A stretch of 17,191 bases of DNA, taken from assembly GCA_964643005.1 (NCBI GenBank), contig CAZXQI010000082.1, forward strand, positions 1 to 17,191, given 5' to 3'. Shown one piece after another: positions 1 to 7,738 of this stretch. The first letter of the stretch is position 1. The number at the start of each line of letters is the position of its first letter. A program made the position numbers and the translations under genes. The stretch is from UBA6168 sp964643005. Lineage in GTDB: Bacteria > Bacteroidota > Bacteroidia > Chitinophagales > Saprospiraceae. Under the pieces are notes generated by a model. The model did no database searches. It saw only the letters and a list, made by a program, of their open reading frames with translations, and was not told the origin of the DNA.

Positions 1-348
1 TAAGCGATGCAGGCGGCAGTCCTGCATGAGCTGGTTTTTGTCAAAAGACCCCCAGGAGCAGAGCTGGTATTCCTCCTCGTCGTAATAGCCTATCCACTCT
101 TTAAATTCCTCTACGATGTCTGGAAAAAGCGGCGACCTGTTGATTGAAATCTGTTCTATGGTAGTCAACTGCCGGCAGAACAAAGACAGGACGGGATGTA
201 TCACCGGCCTGACAAAGCGGCTAAAAGCGCCCTTCACCTCGCCGTAGCGATTGACTTTGACGGCGCCTATTTCAATAATTTCCTGAACCATGTCGGCAGG
301 TCGGCCTTCCCAGCACGTAGCCTCCAAGTCAAAGACGATGAAGTTCAT
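1..348 (-). CDS. DEDDh 3'-5' exonuclease, ERI-1/KapD-like (partial, C-terminus off window)
   Basis: This frame is open from an ATG at 346-348 to the window edge and gives 116 residues; the C-terminal part is missing. The first residues carry the Exo I motif FDLEATCWEG, with D7 and E9 as the expected metal-binding pair. They are followed by EIIEIGAV, LTTIEQ (residues 61-66) and the Exo II region CSWGSFDKNQL, with D103 as the likely third metal ligand. The Exo III motif with its histidine and last aspartate would lie beyond the edge. This order is typical of the RNase T/DnaQ superfamily, and the ATCW and SWGxFDKxQL sequences point to the ERI-1/3'hExo/KapD branch, which trims 3' ends of structured RNA or of nucleic acid generally. 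The substrate here is unknown. The gene lies 108 bp downstream of the 1515-aa protein on the same strand; no clear promoter is visible in that gap. Confidence 0.85.
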   Translation of the reverse strand, partial: MNFIVFDLEATCWEGRPADMVQEIIEIGAVKVNRYGEVKGAFSRFVRPVIHPVLSLFCRQLTTIEQISINRSPLFPDIVEEFKEWIGYYDEEEYQLCSWGSFDKNQLMQDCRLHRL

Positions 349-456
349 TTTTCAAATATTGTATTATCGCGCCTCCCCTCAGAAGAGAATTTTTTTATAA
401 AAAACCTCCCAAAAAATTTTCACTGAGTTTGCCCGAAGGAAACGTCCACCGTGTTT

Positions 457-3400
457 TTACTGCCCCGCAGCTTCCGCCCTGTTCACAAAAGCCTGGGCGG
501 TCGAAGGCTCGACGGGTTGAATTTCGTAGGTGTCGCCATCGGGCAATTTGAAGATTCGGTTTTTATCTTTCATCCCGAGTAGTTCATCCATGAAGCGGGT
601 ATTGCTGGAGACGACGTTCAGGATACCCTGTTGATAACCAAAGAAATAGAACAGTTGACTGGGAGACTTGAGGTAAATGTAAAATCGGTCGTCTTCATTG
701 GTGGGCATCCTCACTTCTATATAAGCCGTGATGTTCGTGTTGAGCATTTCCCCGTTTACGCTGGTCAGGCCCAATTTGGATTTGCTGGAGACAAAAGACT
801 GGTAGTCCGAATCCCAAATCAAAGGAACCTTGTCAAAGAGAAAAGTATAGGGATTGAACTTTTTGGGGAGCGTTAAGCTGCCGAGGCTGATACCGTCAAC
901 CGCCTTGCGGATATCGTCGTTGTTCGGGAACATCTGGCTGATAGCCTTTCTATAGAAGGGCATATCCTTGGCATACACGATGGGAGTGGCGTCAAAGGTG
1001 CTGGACTTGAAATCGGTGAGCATGATGTCCAATAGCTTATCCGGTATGACGAGTTTGGCGCCGAGCATGACCTCCATGTCAATCTTAGAGTTCATGGCAG
1101 TGGCGCCGAGCACGGAGTCTATCACCGTTTCACCGAAGCTGGTTTTCAAGGCGCCTGCGGCGTCCACCGACACGCTCTTCAGTCCGCTTCCTAAAGTAAA
1201 GACACCGTCCATTTCGATTTTGCCCGTCTTGTTGTCGTAGGACAACTGATTGCCTTTGAGCACGGTAGCTCCTCCGAGCATGCGCAGGGAATCTCCAAAA
1301 ATGAATTTGTCGCCCTTCTTGTCATACTTCATAATCCCCGTCACCGGAAAAATGGGTCGGTCTTTTCGCAGGTAGAGCGGCATCATCACCCGCGGGTATA
1401 GCGTGGCCATTTCCTTGCTGAGATAGAGGCCGGTGAAAAGTTGCTCGCCCTCCGGATTGAGCGGCTTGTCATAGGCGATGGCTAAGTCGTTCTTATCGCC
1501 TTCAAAGTTGGTGGAAAACCAATGCCGGGCAGGCAGGGTCTCCGATTGCAGTTGAGCAAAGCCCTTGAAGCCTAAGTTGGGCTTTTCAGCGCTGAGGCTA
1601 ATCGTGCCTAAGAATTTAGTCTTTTGGTCAATATAAAAATCCTGGCGCTCGCTAATCTCTCCCGTGGCGCGGGTGACAGAGCGCTTCTCGCTGCGGGCGC
1701 CCGCTCCCACCCTCGTGCCAAGGATTTCTGCAAACTCGATTTCCTGTTGCTTATCGCCAATATTGAATTCGTAAAATCCGCTGGCGCGATATTCCTTCCT
1801 GCCCAAAATATCCACCGTGGCGCGATTAATCACGTGATACTGATTGACGGTGTCGGCCACGATGCGGGCATTGGTCAACTGCGTCATCACCGCCCCGGGC
1901 TGAATCTCAATATCTCCGGTTTCGGGATAGATGAAAGCGTCAGAGGCCACGATGTAGGGCACACCCCCAATTTTCAGCAAGTTGGTTTTGAGGTCGTACA
2001 GCGCCGATTTCCCCTGGAAGCGCAGAGAGTCCTGATCCGGGTGAATGGAAAGGAATCTCCCCAATTTTCCCTCCTGCGCCCTGAAGTTGACCGTCTCTTC
2101 CGCCATGTCCCAGTCGAATTCGTTGAAAGAAGTTTCGTACTGATTATAGGGCAGTACCGTCGTCAGGAATTCGGCATTGGCTTTAAACACGCCCTTTTGA
2201 TCGTCAAAATCTGCCCGTCCGTTCAGGTTGGAAGTGCTGAGCGCCAGCTCCTCGGTGTTAAAGGCTTTAATTTTCAGGTCGGTGGTATCGGCCTGCGCAG
2301 AGTGAGCGCCGAAACTGAACAGGTTGGAAGTCATGCTGGCTTTATCCCAGTCGAAAAGCCCCCTGCCCTTCAGGCCGCCCGGCGTCAGAATCAGGGTACC
2401 CCTCAGAGTGTGCCGTCCTTCTTTGTACAATTCAAAAGGCGCCTCTTTGGAAGTCACGTACATGCTGTCCTGATAAGGTCGCCAGTCAATCGTCACATCA
2501 AAGCCGCGCACCTGAGGCACTTCCAATCCTTTGCGTTCCTCGTCCAGGTCAAAGCGTTCGGCAGAGCCGGTCAACTGCCTGGGCTTGAAAACGAGGTCTT
2601 CAGAGTCCATCGTGGCGCCGAGATAATTCAGCGTCCCCTGGCCGAGAAAGCCCCTGTTGCTCAGGTCAATGCTTCCCAGAAAATTCCCTTTCCCCGAATA
2701 ATTTGGGAAGCCTTCTTTAGGAGTTTTTGTAAAAAATCCCAGCGAGGAATCTTCTCTCACCAACAGGGTTTCCTCAAAGACGGGGAAGATATCGGACGAA
2801 TACATGGCGCCTTTAAAATGAATGTCGTCCTTCGTAAAATTGTCTAAGCTATTGAAACTGAATGGATTCAACTGGAAATAAAAAGAGTCGCGGGTATAGG
2901 CGCCGCCCTGCGTGTTTTTGTAGTCGTAATAGACATAGGATTTGTCTTTACTTTCCAAAGAAGGAAAAATCCTGATGTCTTCCCTCCCCGATTTATTGGA
3001 GGGTGCGTCAATCAGCATCACCCCGTTTAGGTGCTCTAATCTGGAGCCGATAGAAAAAGCCAGGGGCTTGCCTTCTTTATCATTCTCCCCCGTAGCTAAG
3101 AAAAGGTCGAAGTATCGGGTAGAGTCCATGTTCACCTGAAACTTGTCGTAATCAAAGTGAAAGTCCCTCCCCTCCGCCACGCTGAAACCGGCAAACAATC
3201 GGCCATCGAAATCAATGTCCCGATTTTTCTTCATGGTAATCTGCTCGTTGAAGGGTCTGATCCCCACTCGCTGTAGCGCGCTCAGCTCAATACTCGTCAC
3301 ACCATTGATTTGAGCAGATTCCTGCTTCAGGTCAATCACCGCATTGGTCTCATCCGTTTCAGAACTGATTTTCAAATTGTCATAGTCCACCTTTTTCTGG

Positions 3401-5004
3401 CTTGCATTCGTGTAGTGGAAAATTTTGTCTTTCAGTTCCACCTTTTGCTCATCCGCATCGTAATTGATAAATCCCTTTGAAACAAGGTCGTAAAGGAGAG
3501 AAGTAATGTTTTCTACGGAGAATTTTGGGTTGAGTTTTTGGGCGAGAAACTCCGCATCCATTACCCTGCTTCCCGTTTCTTCATAAGCGGAGTTCATCAG
3601 CAGGATGGGGTTAGAATCTGCGATATTTTGCAGGCGGCGCAAATCCCCCTCATGAAAATACCCCAGTGATTCAAAGAGAATCGGAGTGGCCGATTTGGCG
3701 ATGCCGAGACTCTTTTTCCCAATGAGAATGCTGTCTGCATCTACTAAGTAGTCGATCTTTTCCGCGTCTATATTTATCTGATAAAGCGAACTAAAAAACG
3801 GGTTACGGTCGCTGCCGCGCTTTCCTCTGGAAAGTTGCAATTGTCGCGTAGGAATGTCAAAGCGGATATTGACAGATGGGTGATAGATGGAATCCTGGTC
3901 AAAATAGAGCACGGATTCCACCCCCTCGGCCACGATGCGCTCTTCCTGTCTGATGGCAAAAAGAACCGCCATTCCCCGATAAACTAATTGATCTCTGTTG
4001 TTGGAAAGGCTCAGAATAGCCCTGTTCTTTTTGGAGCCAAAACCATAAACAGTAGTGCCCTGGAGTCTGAATCCTCCTCTAAAGTGAACTCCCTTGCCAA
4101 TATTTTTAATGTCGAGCACCTCTTCTTTCGATTCAAACCTGGGATAAGAACCGCCGGTAGCGTCATTTTGGGAAATGAGCTTATCGCTAAAAGCACCCTG
4201 GATGGACGTATTTCCAAAAAACAGAGGATAGTGCAGGGTTGCCTCTTTCACTTCATAGAGACTGTTTTTTGCCTCAAAACTGTATTCGCCCAATTCTGCA
4301 TAGACTTCCTTCCCTAAGCCGTTTCGCTCCCAGGTGACAATACCTCCTTTGCCCTCCCAGACTTCTTCCACGGGATAAAATATCCCCGCAGTGGACTTTA
4401 TTAAAATGGAGTCTCTGCCACGATTCGCAATCAAATCGAGTTTGTCAAATTTAATCAGGGGTCTTTTGTCGGCGTAAACGAGGTCGTAACGGGAGGCGTT
4501 GAAAAGCCAGTTGGTGCCCAGGCTGGAAATGCGTAGGGCATTTTGAGAAAAAAACCCGTAACTAAAATCGAGGAAATCCTGATAGGGTTTGAGCTTCCTG
4601 TTTTCAATATTGCTCAGAAGGCTGTCGAGGATGATATGCCAGTTTTTAAAACGGCTCTCGCCCAGTTCGTCATTCCTGACTATCGGCAAAGATTTGAGAT
4701 AGCCGGCAAAATAGGGGCTGGCCGTCATGCGCTGATTTAGCATCTTATCGCCCGTTTGCCGGATGCGCTCCATTTCATCGGGAGAGAAAATCCCGCTCTT
4801 TACAGCTTTTTCAAAATCCTTGAATACCGCCTCCATCTGGGAGTTTTTCCCGGCAGTCATGTAGCCCTGTAGCTCTTTTACAAAAGCAGTGGGGTCTTCA
4901 GAGAATTTCTCTAACCTTTGAGCCTGGCTGGACTGACAGGCAAACCATACAGCGAGCAGTATAAGGAGCCAACTTTTTTTCAAAGCAGTGGAATTCAAAA
5001 ACAT
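457..5004 (-). CDS. Very large secreted beta-rich protein of unknown function (1515 aa)
   Basis: The protein begins with a signal peptide: KK, then the hydrophobic stretch WLLILLAVWFA, then CQSSQAQ. Cleavage after SQA at about residue 28 by signal peptidase I fits best; the Cys at about 23 lacks a good lipobox (VWFAC). A helical section follows (about residues 30-140). The remaining ~1350 residues look like an unbroken series of short beta strands with alternating polar and hydrophobic residues and many turns, such as SALYDLKTNLLKIGGVPYI and GTLNYLGATMDSEDLVF. That texture resembles elongated repeat folds such as LptA/LptD beta-jellyrolls or AsmA/TamB grooves, but I cannot assign it to a family. 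No transmembrane helix appears after the signal peptide, and there is no recognisable type IX sorting domain at the C-terminus (ending NRAEAAGQ). prmA ends 49 bp upstream on the same strand, so co-transcription is plausible. Location is probably periplasm or outer membrane. Function is unknown. Confidence 0.85.
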   Translation of the reverse strand: MFLNSTALKKSWLLILLAVWFACQSSQAQRLEKFSEDPTAFVKELQGYMTAGKNSQMEAVFKDFEKAVKSGIFSPDEMERIRQTGDKMLNQRMTASPYFAGYLKSLPIVRNDELGESRFKNWHIILDSLLSNIENRKLKPYQDFLDFSYGFFSQNALRISSLGTNWLFNASRYDLVYADKRPLIKFDKLDLIANRGRDSILIKSTAGIFYPVEEVWEGKGGIVTWERNGLGKEVYAELGEYSFEAKNSLYEVKEATLHYPLFFGNTSIQGAFSDKLISQNDATGGSYPRFESKEEVLDIKNIGKGVHFRGGFRLQGTTVYGFGSKKNRAILSLSNNRDQLVYRGMAVLFAIRQEERIVAEGVESVLYFDQDSIYHPSVNIRFDIPTRQLQLSRGKRGSDRNPFFSSLYQINIDAEKIDYLVDADSILIGKKSLGIAKSATPILFESLGYFHEGDLRRLQNIADSNPILLMNSAYEETGSRVMDAEFLAQKLNPKFSVENITSLLYDLVSKGFINYDADEQKVELKDKIFHYTNASQKKVDYDNLKISSETDETNAVIDLKQESAQINGVTSIELSALQRVGIRPFNEQITMKKNRDIDFDGRLFAGFSVAEGRDFHFDYDKFQVNMDSTRYFDLFLATGENDKEGKPLAFSIGSRLEHLNGVMLIDAPSNKSGREDIRIFPSLESKDKSYVYYDYKNTQGGAYTRDSFYFQLNPFSFNSLDNFTKDDIHFKGAMYSSDIFPVFEETLLVREDSSLGFFTKTPKEGFPNYSGKGNFLGSIDLSNRGFLGQGTLNYLGATMDSEDLVFKPRQLTGSAERFDLDEERKGLEVPQVRGFDVTIDWRPYQDSMYVTSKEAPFELYKEGRHTLRGTLILTPGGLKGRGLFDWDKASMTSNLFSFGAHSAQADTTDLKIKAFNTEELALSTSNLNGRADFDDQKGVFKANAEFLTTVLPYNQYETSFNEFDWDMAEETVNFRAQEGKLGRFLSIHPDQDSLRFQGKSALYDLKTNLLKIGGVPYIVASDAFIYPETGDIEIQPGAVMTQLTNARIVADTVNQYHVINRATVDILGRKEYRASGFYEFNIGDKQQEIEFAEILGTRVGAGARSEKRSVTRATGEISERQDFYIDQKTKFLGTISLSAEKPNLGFKGFAQLQSETLPARHWFSTNFEGDKNDLAIAYDKPLNPEGEQLFTGLYLSKEMATLYPRVMMPLYLRKDRPIFPVTGIMKYDKKGDKFIFGDSLRMLGGATVLKGNQLSYDNKTGKIEMDGVFTLGSGLKSVSVDAAGALKTSFGETVIDSVLGATAMNSKIDMEVMLGAKLVIPDKLLDIMLTDFKSSTFDATPIVYAKDMPFYRKAISQMFPNNDDIRKAVDGISLGSLTLPKKFNPYTFLFDKVPLIWDSDYQSFVSSKSKLGLTSVNGEMLNTNITAYIEVRMPTNEDDRFYIYLKSPSQLFYFFGYQQGILNVVSSNTRFMDELLGMKDKNRIFKLPDGDTYEIQPVEPSTAQAFVNRAEAAGQ

Positions 5005-5053
5005 ATAAACGGGCAGATTTTAAAAAAACACCTGATGGAAAAGCACCTCCGTT

Positions 5054-5881
5054 TCAGGCGCCTTTTGAGGCCTGCATAGCCAACCAGTTGTTTTTCCGAT
5101 TTGTCCGGATTAAAGTAAAATGATGCGCAACTAAGGCGTTTTGCAGGAGCGCTTCGTCCTCTTTCAAAAAACCAGAAACGATTAATACGCCTCCCTGTTT
5201 CAAACTCCGGCTTAACGAGGACAGAGAATCTAAAATTACGTTTCTGTTGATATTAGCAAGAATCAGGTCGTAAGGTCCCGCCGGAGCGACGTCTAATTTT
5301 CCCTGAAATACTTCCAAATTGGCGACGCCATTCCTCTCGCTGTTTTCTATTGTATTTAAAAAGGACTGCTCTTCAATATCAAGAGCGTTTATTTGCAAAG
5401 CGCCCAATTTGCCGGCCAAGATGCCCAGGACACCCGTTCCGCAACCATAATCCAGCACTGTTTTTTTGCGAAAATCAATGTCCTGCATCATGTCTATAAC
5501 CATCCAGGTCGTTTCGTGGTGGCCGGTGCCAAAGGCCATTTTGGGATTGATGACCAGTTCAATTTCAACACCTTTTAAAGGCTCGTGAAAATCTGCGCGT
5601 ATCCCGCAAAAACTGCCGACTACCACCGGATGGAAATTGGATTCCCAAAGCTGGTTCCAGTTCTGGTAGGGGATTAATTCTTTTTTGTAGCTAAAGGGAA
5701 ATCGCTCGGCAAGCGAGGCTAAGCGGGCTTCAACCTCGGCGGTGTCTCCGCTGACGGGGAGGAAGGCGCTGAATCCCGTATCCGTTTCCTCAAAAGTATC
5801 GAGCGGCAGGTCGCTGAGCAGAGCTATCAGAATTTCATTCAGGGAAATTTCAACAGCAATTTCATATTTAAAATAATCCAT
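5054..5881 (-). CDS. prmA: Ribosomal protein L11 methyltransferase
   Basis: PrmA transfers methyl groups from S-adenosylmethionine to lysines and the N-terminal amine of ribosomal protein L11 in the cytoplasm. From the chosen start the protein has 275 residues. It shows NWNQLWESNFHPVVVG (about 75-90), PKMAFGTGHHETT (113-125), the SAM-binding loop LDYGCGTGVLGI (143-154), the acidic LDIEE (167-171), and the catalytic-site signature LILANINRNV (207-216). This order is diagnostic of the family. A longer reading frame starts at an ATG at 5947. I prefer 5881, because MDYFKYEIAV begins the usual N-terminal domain and the extra 22 codons lie over a strong palindrome (5916-5941). The coiled-coil gene lies upstream (97 bp gap) and the 1515-aa protein gene downstream (49 bp) on the same strand. 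Confidence 0.93.
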   Translation of the reverse strand: MDYFKYEIAVEISLNEILIALLSDLPLDTFEETDTGFSAFLPVSGDTAEVEARLASLAERFPFSYKKELIPYQNWNQLWESNFHPVVVGSFCGIRADFHEPLKGVEIELVINPKMAFGTGHHETTWMVIDMMQDIDFRKKTVLDYGCGTGVLGILAGKLGALQINALDIEEQSFLNTIENSERNGVANLEVFQGKLDVAPAGPYDLILANINRNVILDSLSSLSRSLKQGGVLIVSGFLKEDEALLQNALVAHHFTLIRTNRKNNWLAMQASKGA

Positions 5882-5915
5882 TTTAGGGTTTTTGGATACA
5901 GGTAGAAAGTCTATT

Positions 5916-5941
5916 GTTCCAAAAGGCCTGCCTTTCGGAAC
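5916..5941. repeat. Strong imperfect palindrome just upstream of prmA
   Basis: GTTCC (5916-5920) pairs with GGAAC (5937-5941) and AAAGGC (5922-5927) pairs with GCCTTT (5930-5935), with one A/C mismatch between the stems and a 2-nt tip. The hairpin sits 35 bp before the chosen prmA start. No T-run follows on either strand, so it does not look like a standard intrinsic terminator. It could be a dispersed palindromic repeat, an RNA-processing site or a leader hairpin; the sequence cannot decide. Confidence 0.6.
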
Positions 5942-5978
5942 ATCCATGTTTGTTGAAAATTATTCAGTAAGGAAACCC

Positions 5979-6530
5979 TTACAGATAGCGATTGGCATTC
6001 CCAAAATCCTCATCTACCTGATCGAGAATGCTTTGGTGGGTGTTTTCAAAATTGACCTTAGTATATTGAATTTTGTCCATTTCCTCTTTGATGCGGTTGT
6101 CAGATTCGTCAACTGCCTTTTGCGAAGCCTCCACCTTTTTTTGTAGCTCTTCCATCTCTTTTTTCCAGGCGGCAATCTGAGCTTTCAATTGCTCGATCTC
6201 CTGCTTTCTGGAATTGACCCGCCTCTCCAACTGATTTTTCAGCGCCTTGCCGAATTGTTCCTTCTCTTTGGTAAGCACCTGCTTGTAATGCTCCATCGAA
6301 GAAAGTAGCTTTTCCTTCGTCAGGCCAACCGTAGTCGCAGTAGCGAAAGCCGATTTAAAAGCCGTCTCTTCCGGCATATTCATGGACTTGAGTTGGCGAA
6401 CCGCCATTTTGAATTCGAGGTAATCAAATCCCGGCAAATTATTTCGCTCTAAAGCCTGGGTGAGGAATTCCACACTTTTCGGATCCAGACTTTCGCTATT
6501 GCCAAATATTTCTTTCAAATTCTGTTGCAT
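5979..6530 (-). CDS. Small cytoplasmic coiled-coil protein, unknown function
   Basis: This is a 183-residue protein without a signal peptide or membrane segment. Residues 1-80 look like a compact helical domain (FLTQALERNNLPGFDYLEF, then MPEETAFKSAFATATTVG). Residues about 90-155 are a charged coiled coil rich in K, E and Q, with heptad-like spacing of hydrophobics (for example EIEQLKAQIAAWKKEMEEL). A short tail ends DEDFGNANRYL. I do not recognise a named family. The charged coiled coil superficially recalls PspA-type proteins, but no signature supports that. The start follows a good -7 promoter element by about 20 bp, making this the probable first gene of a unit that continues into prmA. 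The open frame, codon use and promoter make it a real gene. Confidence 0.8.
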   Translation of the reverse strand: MQQNLKEIFGNSESLDPKSVEFLTQALERNNLPGFDYLEFKMAVRQLKSMNMPEETAFKSAFATATTVGLTKEKLLSSMEHYKQVLTKEKEQFGKALKNQLERRVNSRKQEIEQLKAQIAAWKKEMEELQKKVEASQKAVDESDNRIKEEMDKIQYTKVNFENTHQSILDQVDEDFGNANRYL

Positions 6531-6550
6531 AAGGCTTTAAATTTAGTCGG

Positions 6551-6558
6551 CAAAGATA
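6551..6558 (-). promoter_or_regulatory. Probable Bacteroidota -7 promoter element for the coiled-coil gene
   Basis: The minus strand reads TATCTTTG, an exact match to the phylum's primary sigma -7 consensus TAnnTTTG. It lies 20 bp before the ATG at 6530, giving a leader of roughly 15 nt. No clear TTG -33 element is present at the usual 19-21 bp spacing; GTTCC lies there instead. The call therefore rests on the -7 match and its position. Confidence 0.5.
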
Positions 6559-6578
6559 AAAAACCGGCGACACTTTTT

Positions 6579-6710
6579 TGGAACGGGTTTTCAGTCCCCA
6601 TCCTGGGCCGCCTTTCTCCCATATTTTTTTAGGTAAAAAGTCATCTGAGCGGGAATGTCCCGCTTCCCCGCTGAAAACCTCCTTTTTTCCTTTCTTTGCG
6701 CCCTGTTCCA
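6579..6710. repeat. Nested inverted repeats in the divergent spacer before murB
   Basis: Three inverted-repeat pairs lie inside one another. TGGAAC (6579-6584) matches GTTCCA (6705-6710). GGTTTTCAG (6586-6594) matches CTGAAAACC (6671-6679). AGCGGGA (6648-6654) matches TCCCGCT (6658-6664) with a 3-nt loop. The element fills most of the 192-bp gap between the divergent coiled-coil gene and murB. It could be a small palindromic mobile remnant, a structured 5' region or protein-binding sites. The plus strand also has TTTCTTTG at 6691-6698, one mismatch from the -7 consensus and a possible murB promoter. Confidence 0.5.
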
Positions 6711-6722
6711 ATTTTTCTGAAC

Positions 6723-7730
6723 ATGGAAATCCTGCATCATTTTTCGCTGCTCCCTCTGAATACCTTCGGCATCCAGGCTAAGGCGGAGAGGTTTACTACA
6801 GTCAGCTCCCTGGAAGAACTGCGCCGGCTCATCCGATTGGACAAAGGTCCTTATCGCATATTAGGCGGAGGCAGCAACGTGTTGATTACCAACGATATTA
6901 CAGGTTTAGTCATTCAAAACAAATTGGGCGGAATCGAGCTTGTCGCCGAAGATGATGAAATGGCCATAGTAGCTGCGGGCGGGGGCGTCGTCTGGCACAG
7001 GCTGGTACTTTGGTGCATTGAAAGAGGATTGGCCGGGATCGAAAACCTTTCCCTCATCCCCGGCACAGTGGGCGCCGCTCCCATCCAGAACATCGGAGCT
7101 TACGGCGTAGAGCTAAAGGATGTCTTTGACCATTTGGAGGCTATTGAATTGGCGACAGGTCAACTGCACAGCTTTTGGAAGGAGGATTGCCGCTTCGGCT
7201 ACAGGGACAGCGTTTTTAAAAATGAATTAAAAGGCCGGTTCTTCATTTCAAAGGTCTTTTTGAAATTGTCAAAAAAACCGGTTCTCTGCACCTTCTACGG
7301 CGATATCCAACGCACCCTGTCGGAATGGGGAATCCAGGCTCCGGGCATCCGCGACCTGAGCAATGCCGTCATCCATATCCGGCAGACGAAGCTACCCGAC
7401 CCGGCGCAAATCGGCAATGCGGGCAGTTTTTTTAAAAACCCTGAAATTGAAGTCCCACAATTTGAGGCGCTGAAAATCCAATTCCCCCATATCGTGCATT
7501 ATGAGTTGCCAAATGGCCGGGTAAAAATTCCCGCAGGATGGCTGATTGAGCAGGCGGGCTGGAAGGGGCGCCGGGTCGGCAACACTGGTTCCCACGAGAG
7601 GCAAGCCTTAGTTTTAGTCAATTACGGCGGCGCCACAGGAAAGGAAATCCTCGATTTATCAAAAGCGATTCAGTCTTCGGTGGTAGAAAAATTCGGCATC
7701 CTGCTAAAGCCGGAAGTAAACGTCTGGTAG
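6723..7730 (+). CDS. murB: UDP-N-acetylenolpyruvoylglucosamine reductase (type I)
   Basis: MurB is the cytoplasmic flavoprotein that uses NADPH to reduce UDP-GlcNAc-enolpyruvate to UDP-N-acetylmuramate, the second committed step of peptidoglycan synthesis. The 335 residues carry the FAD-binding RILGGGSNVLIT (45-56), the IENLSLIPGTVGAAPIQNIG stretch (106-125), YRDSVFK (160-166), GNAGSFFKNP (231-240) and the C-terminal LLKPEVNVW. Expected catalytic positions are present: R161, S235 (proton donor) and E331, matching Arg159, Ser229 and Glu325 of the E. coli enzyme. The YRDSVFK loop and length are those of type I MurB. The ATG at 6723 is chosen over an in-frame TTG at 6696 because MEILHHFSLLPLNTF matches the usual N-terminus. 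It is the only rightward gene and ends 8 bp before the stop of the convergent oxidoreductase gene. Confidence 0.95.
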   Translation: MEILHHFSLLPLNTFGIQAKAERFTTVSSLEELRRLIRLDKGPYRILGGGSNVLITNDITGLVIQNKLGGIELVAEDDEMAIVAAGGGVVWHRLVLWCIERGLAGIENLSLIPGTVGAAPIQNIGAYGVELKDVFDHLEAIELATGQLHSFWKEDCRFGYRDSVFKNELKGRFFISKVFLKLSKKPVLCTFYGDIQRTLSEWGIQAPGIRDLSNAVIHIRQTKLPDPAQIGNAGSFFKNPEIEVPQFEALKIQFPHIVHYELPNGRVKIPAGWLIEQAGWKGRRVGNTGSHERQALVLVNYGGATGKEILDLSKAIQSSVVEKFGILLKPEVNVW

Positions 7731-7738
7731 TCGCAGGT

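Noticed and set aside
1624..2847. 407-residue open frame on the + strand
   Set aside because: It lies wholly antisense to the 1515-aa secreted protein, has no recognisable domain, and its composition is that of a shadow frame.
7731..7738. Shared bidirectional terminator between murB and the oxidoreductase gene
   Set aside because: The gap is only 8 bp and no hairpin with T-runs is visible across it.
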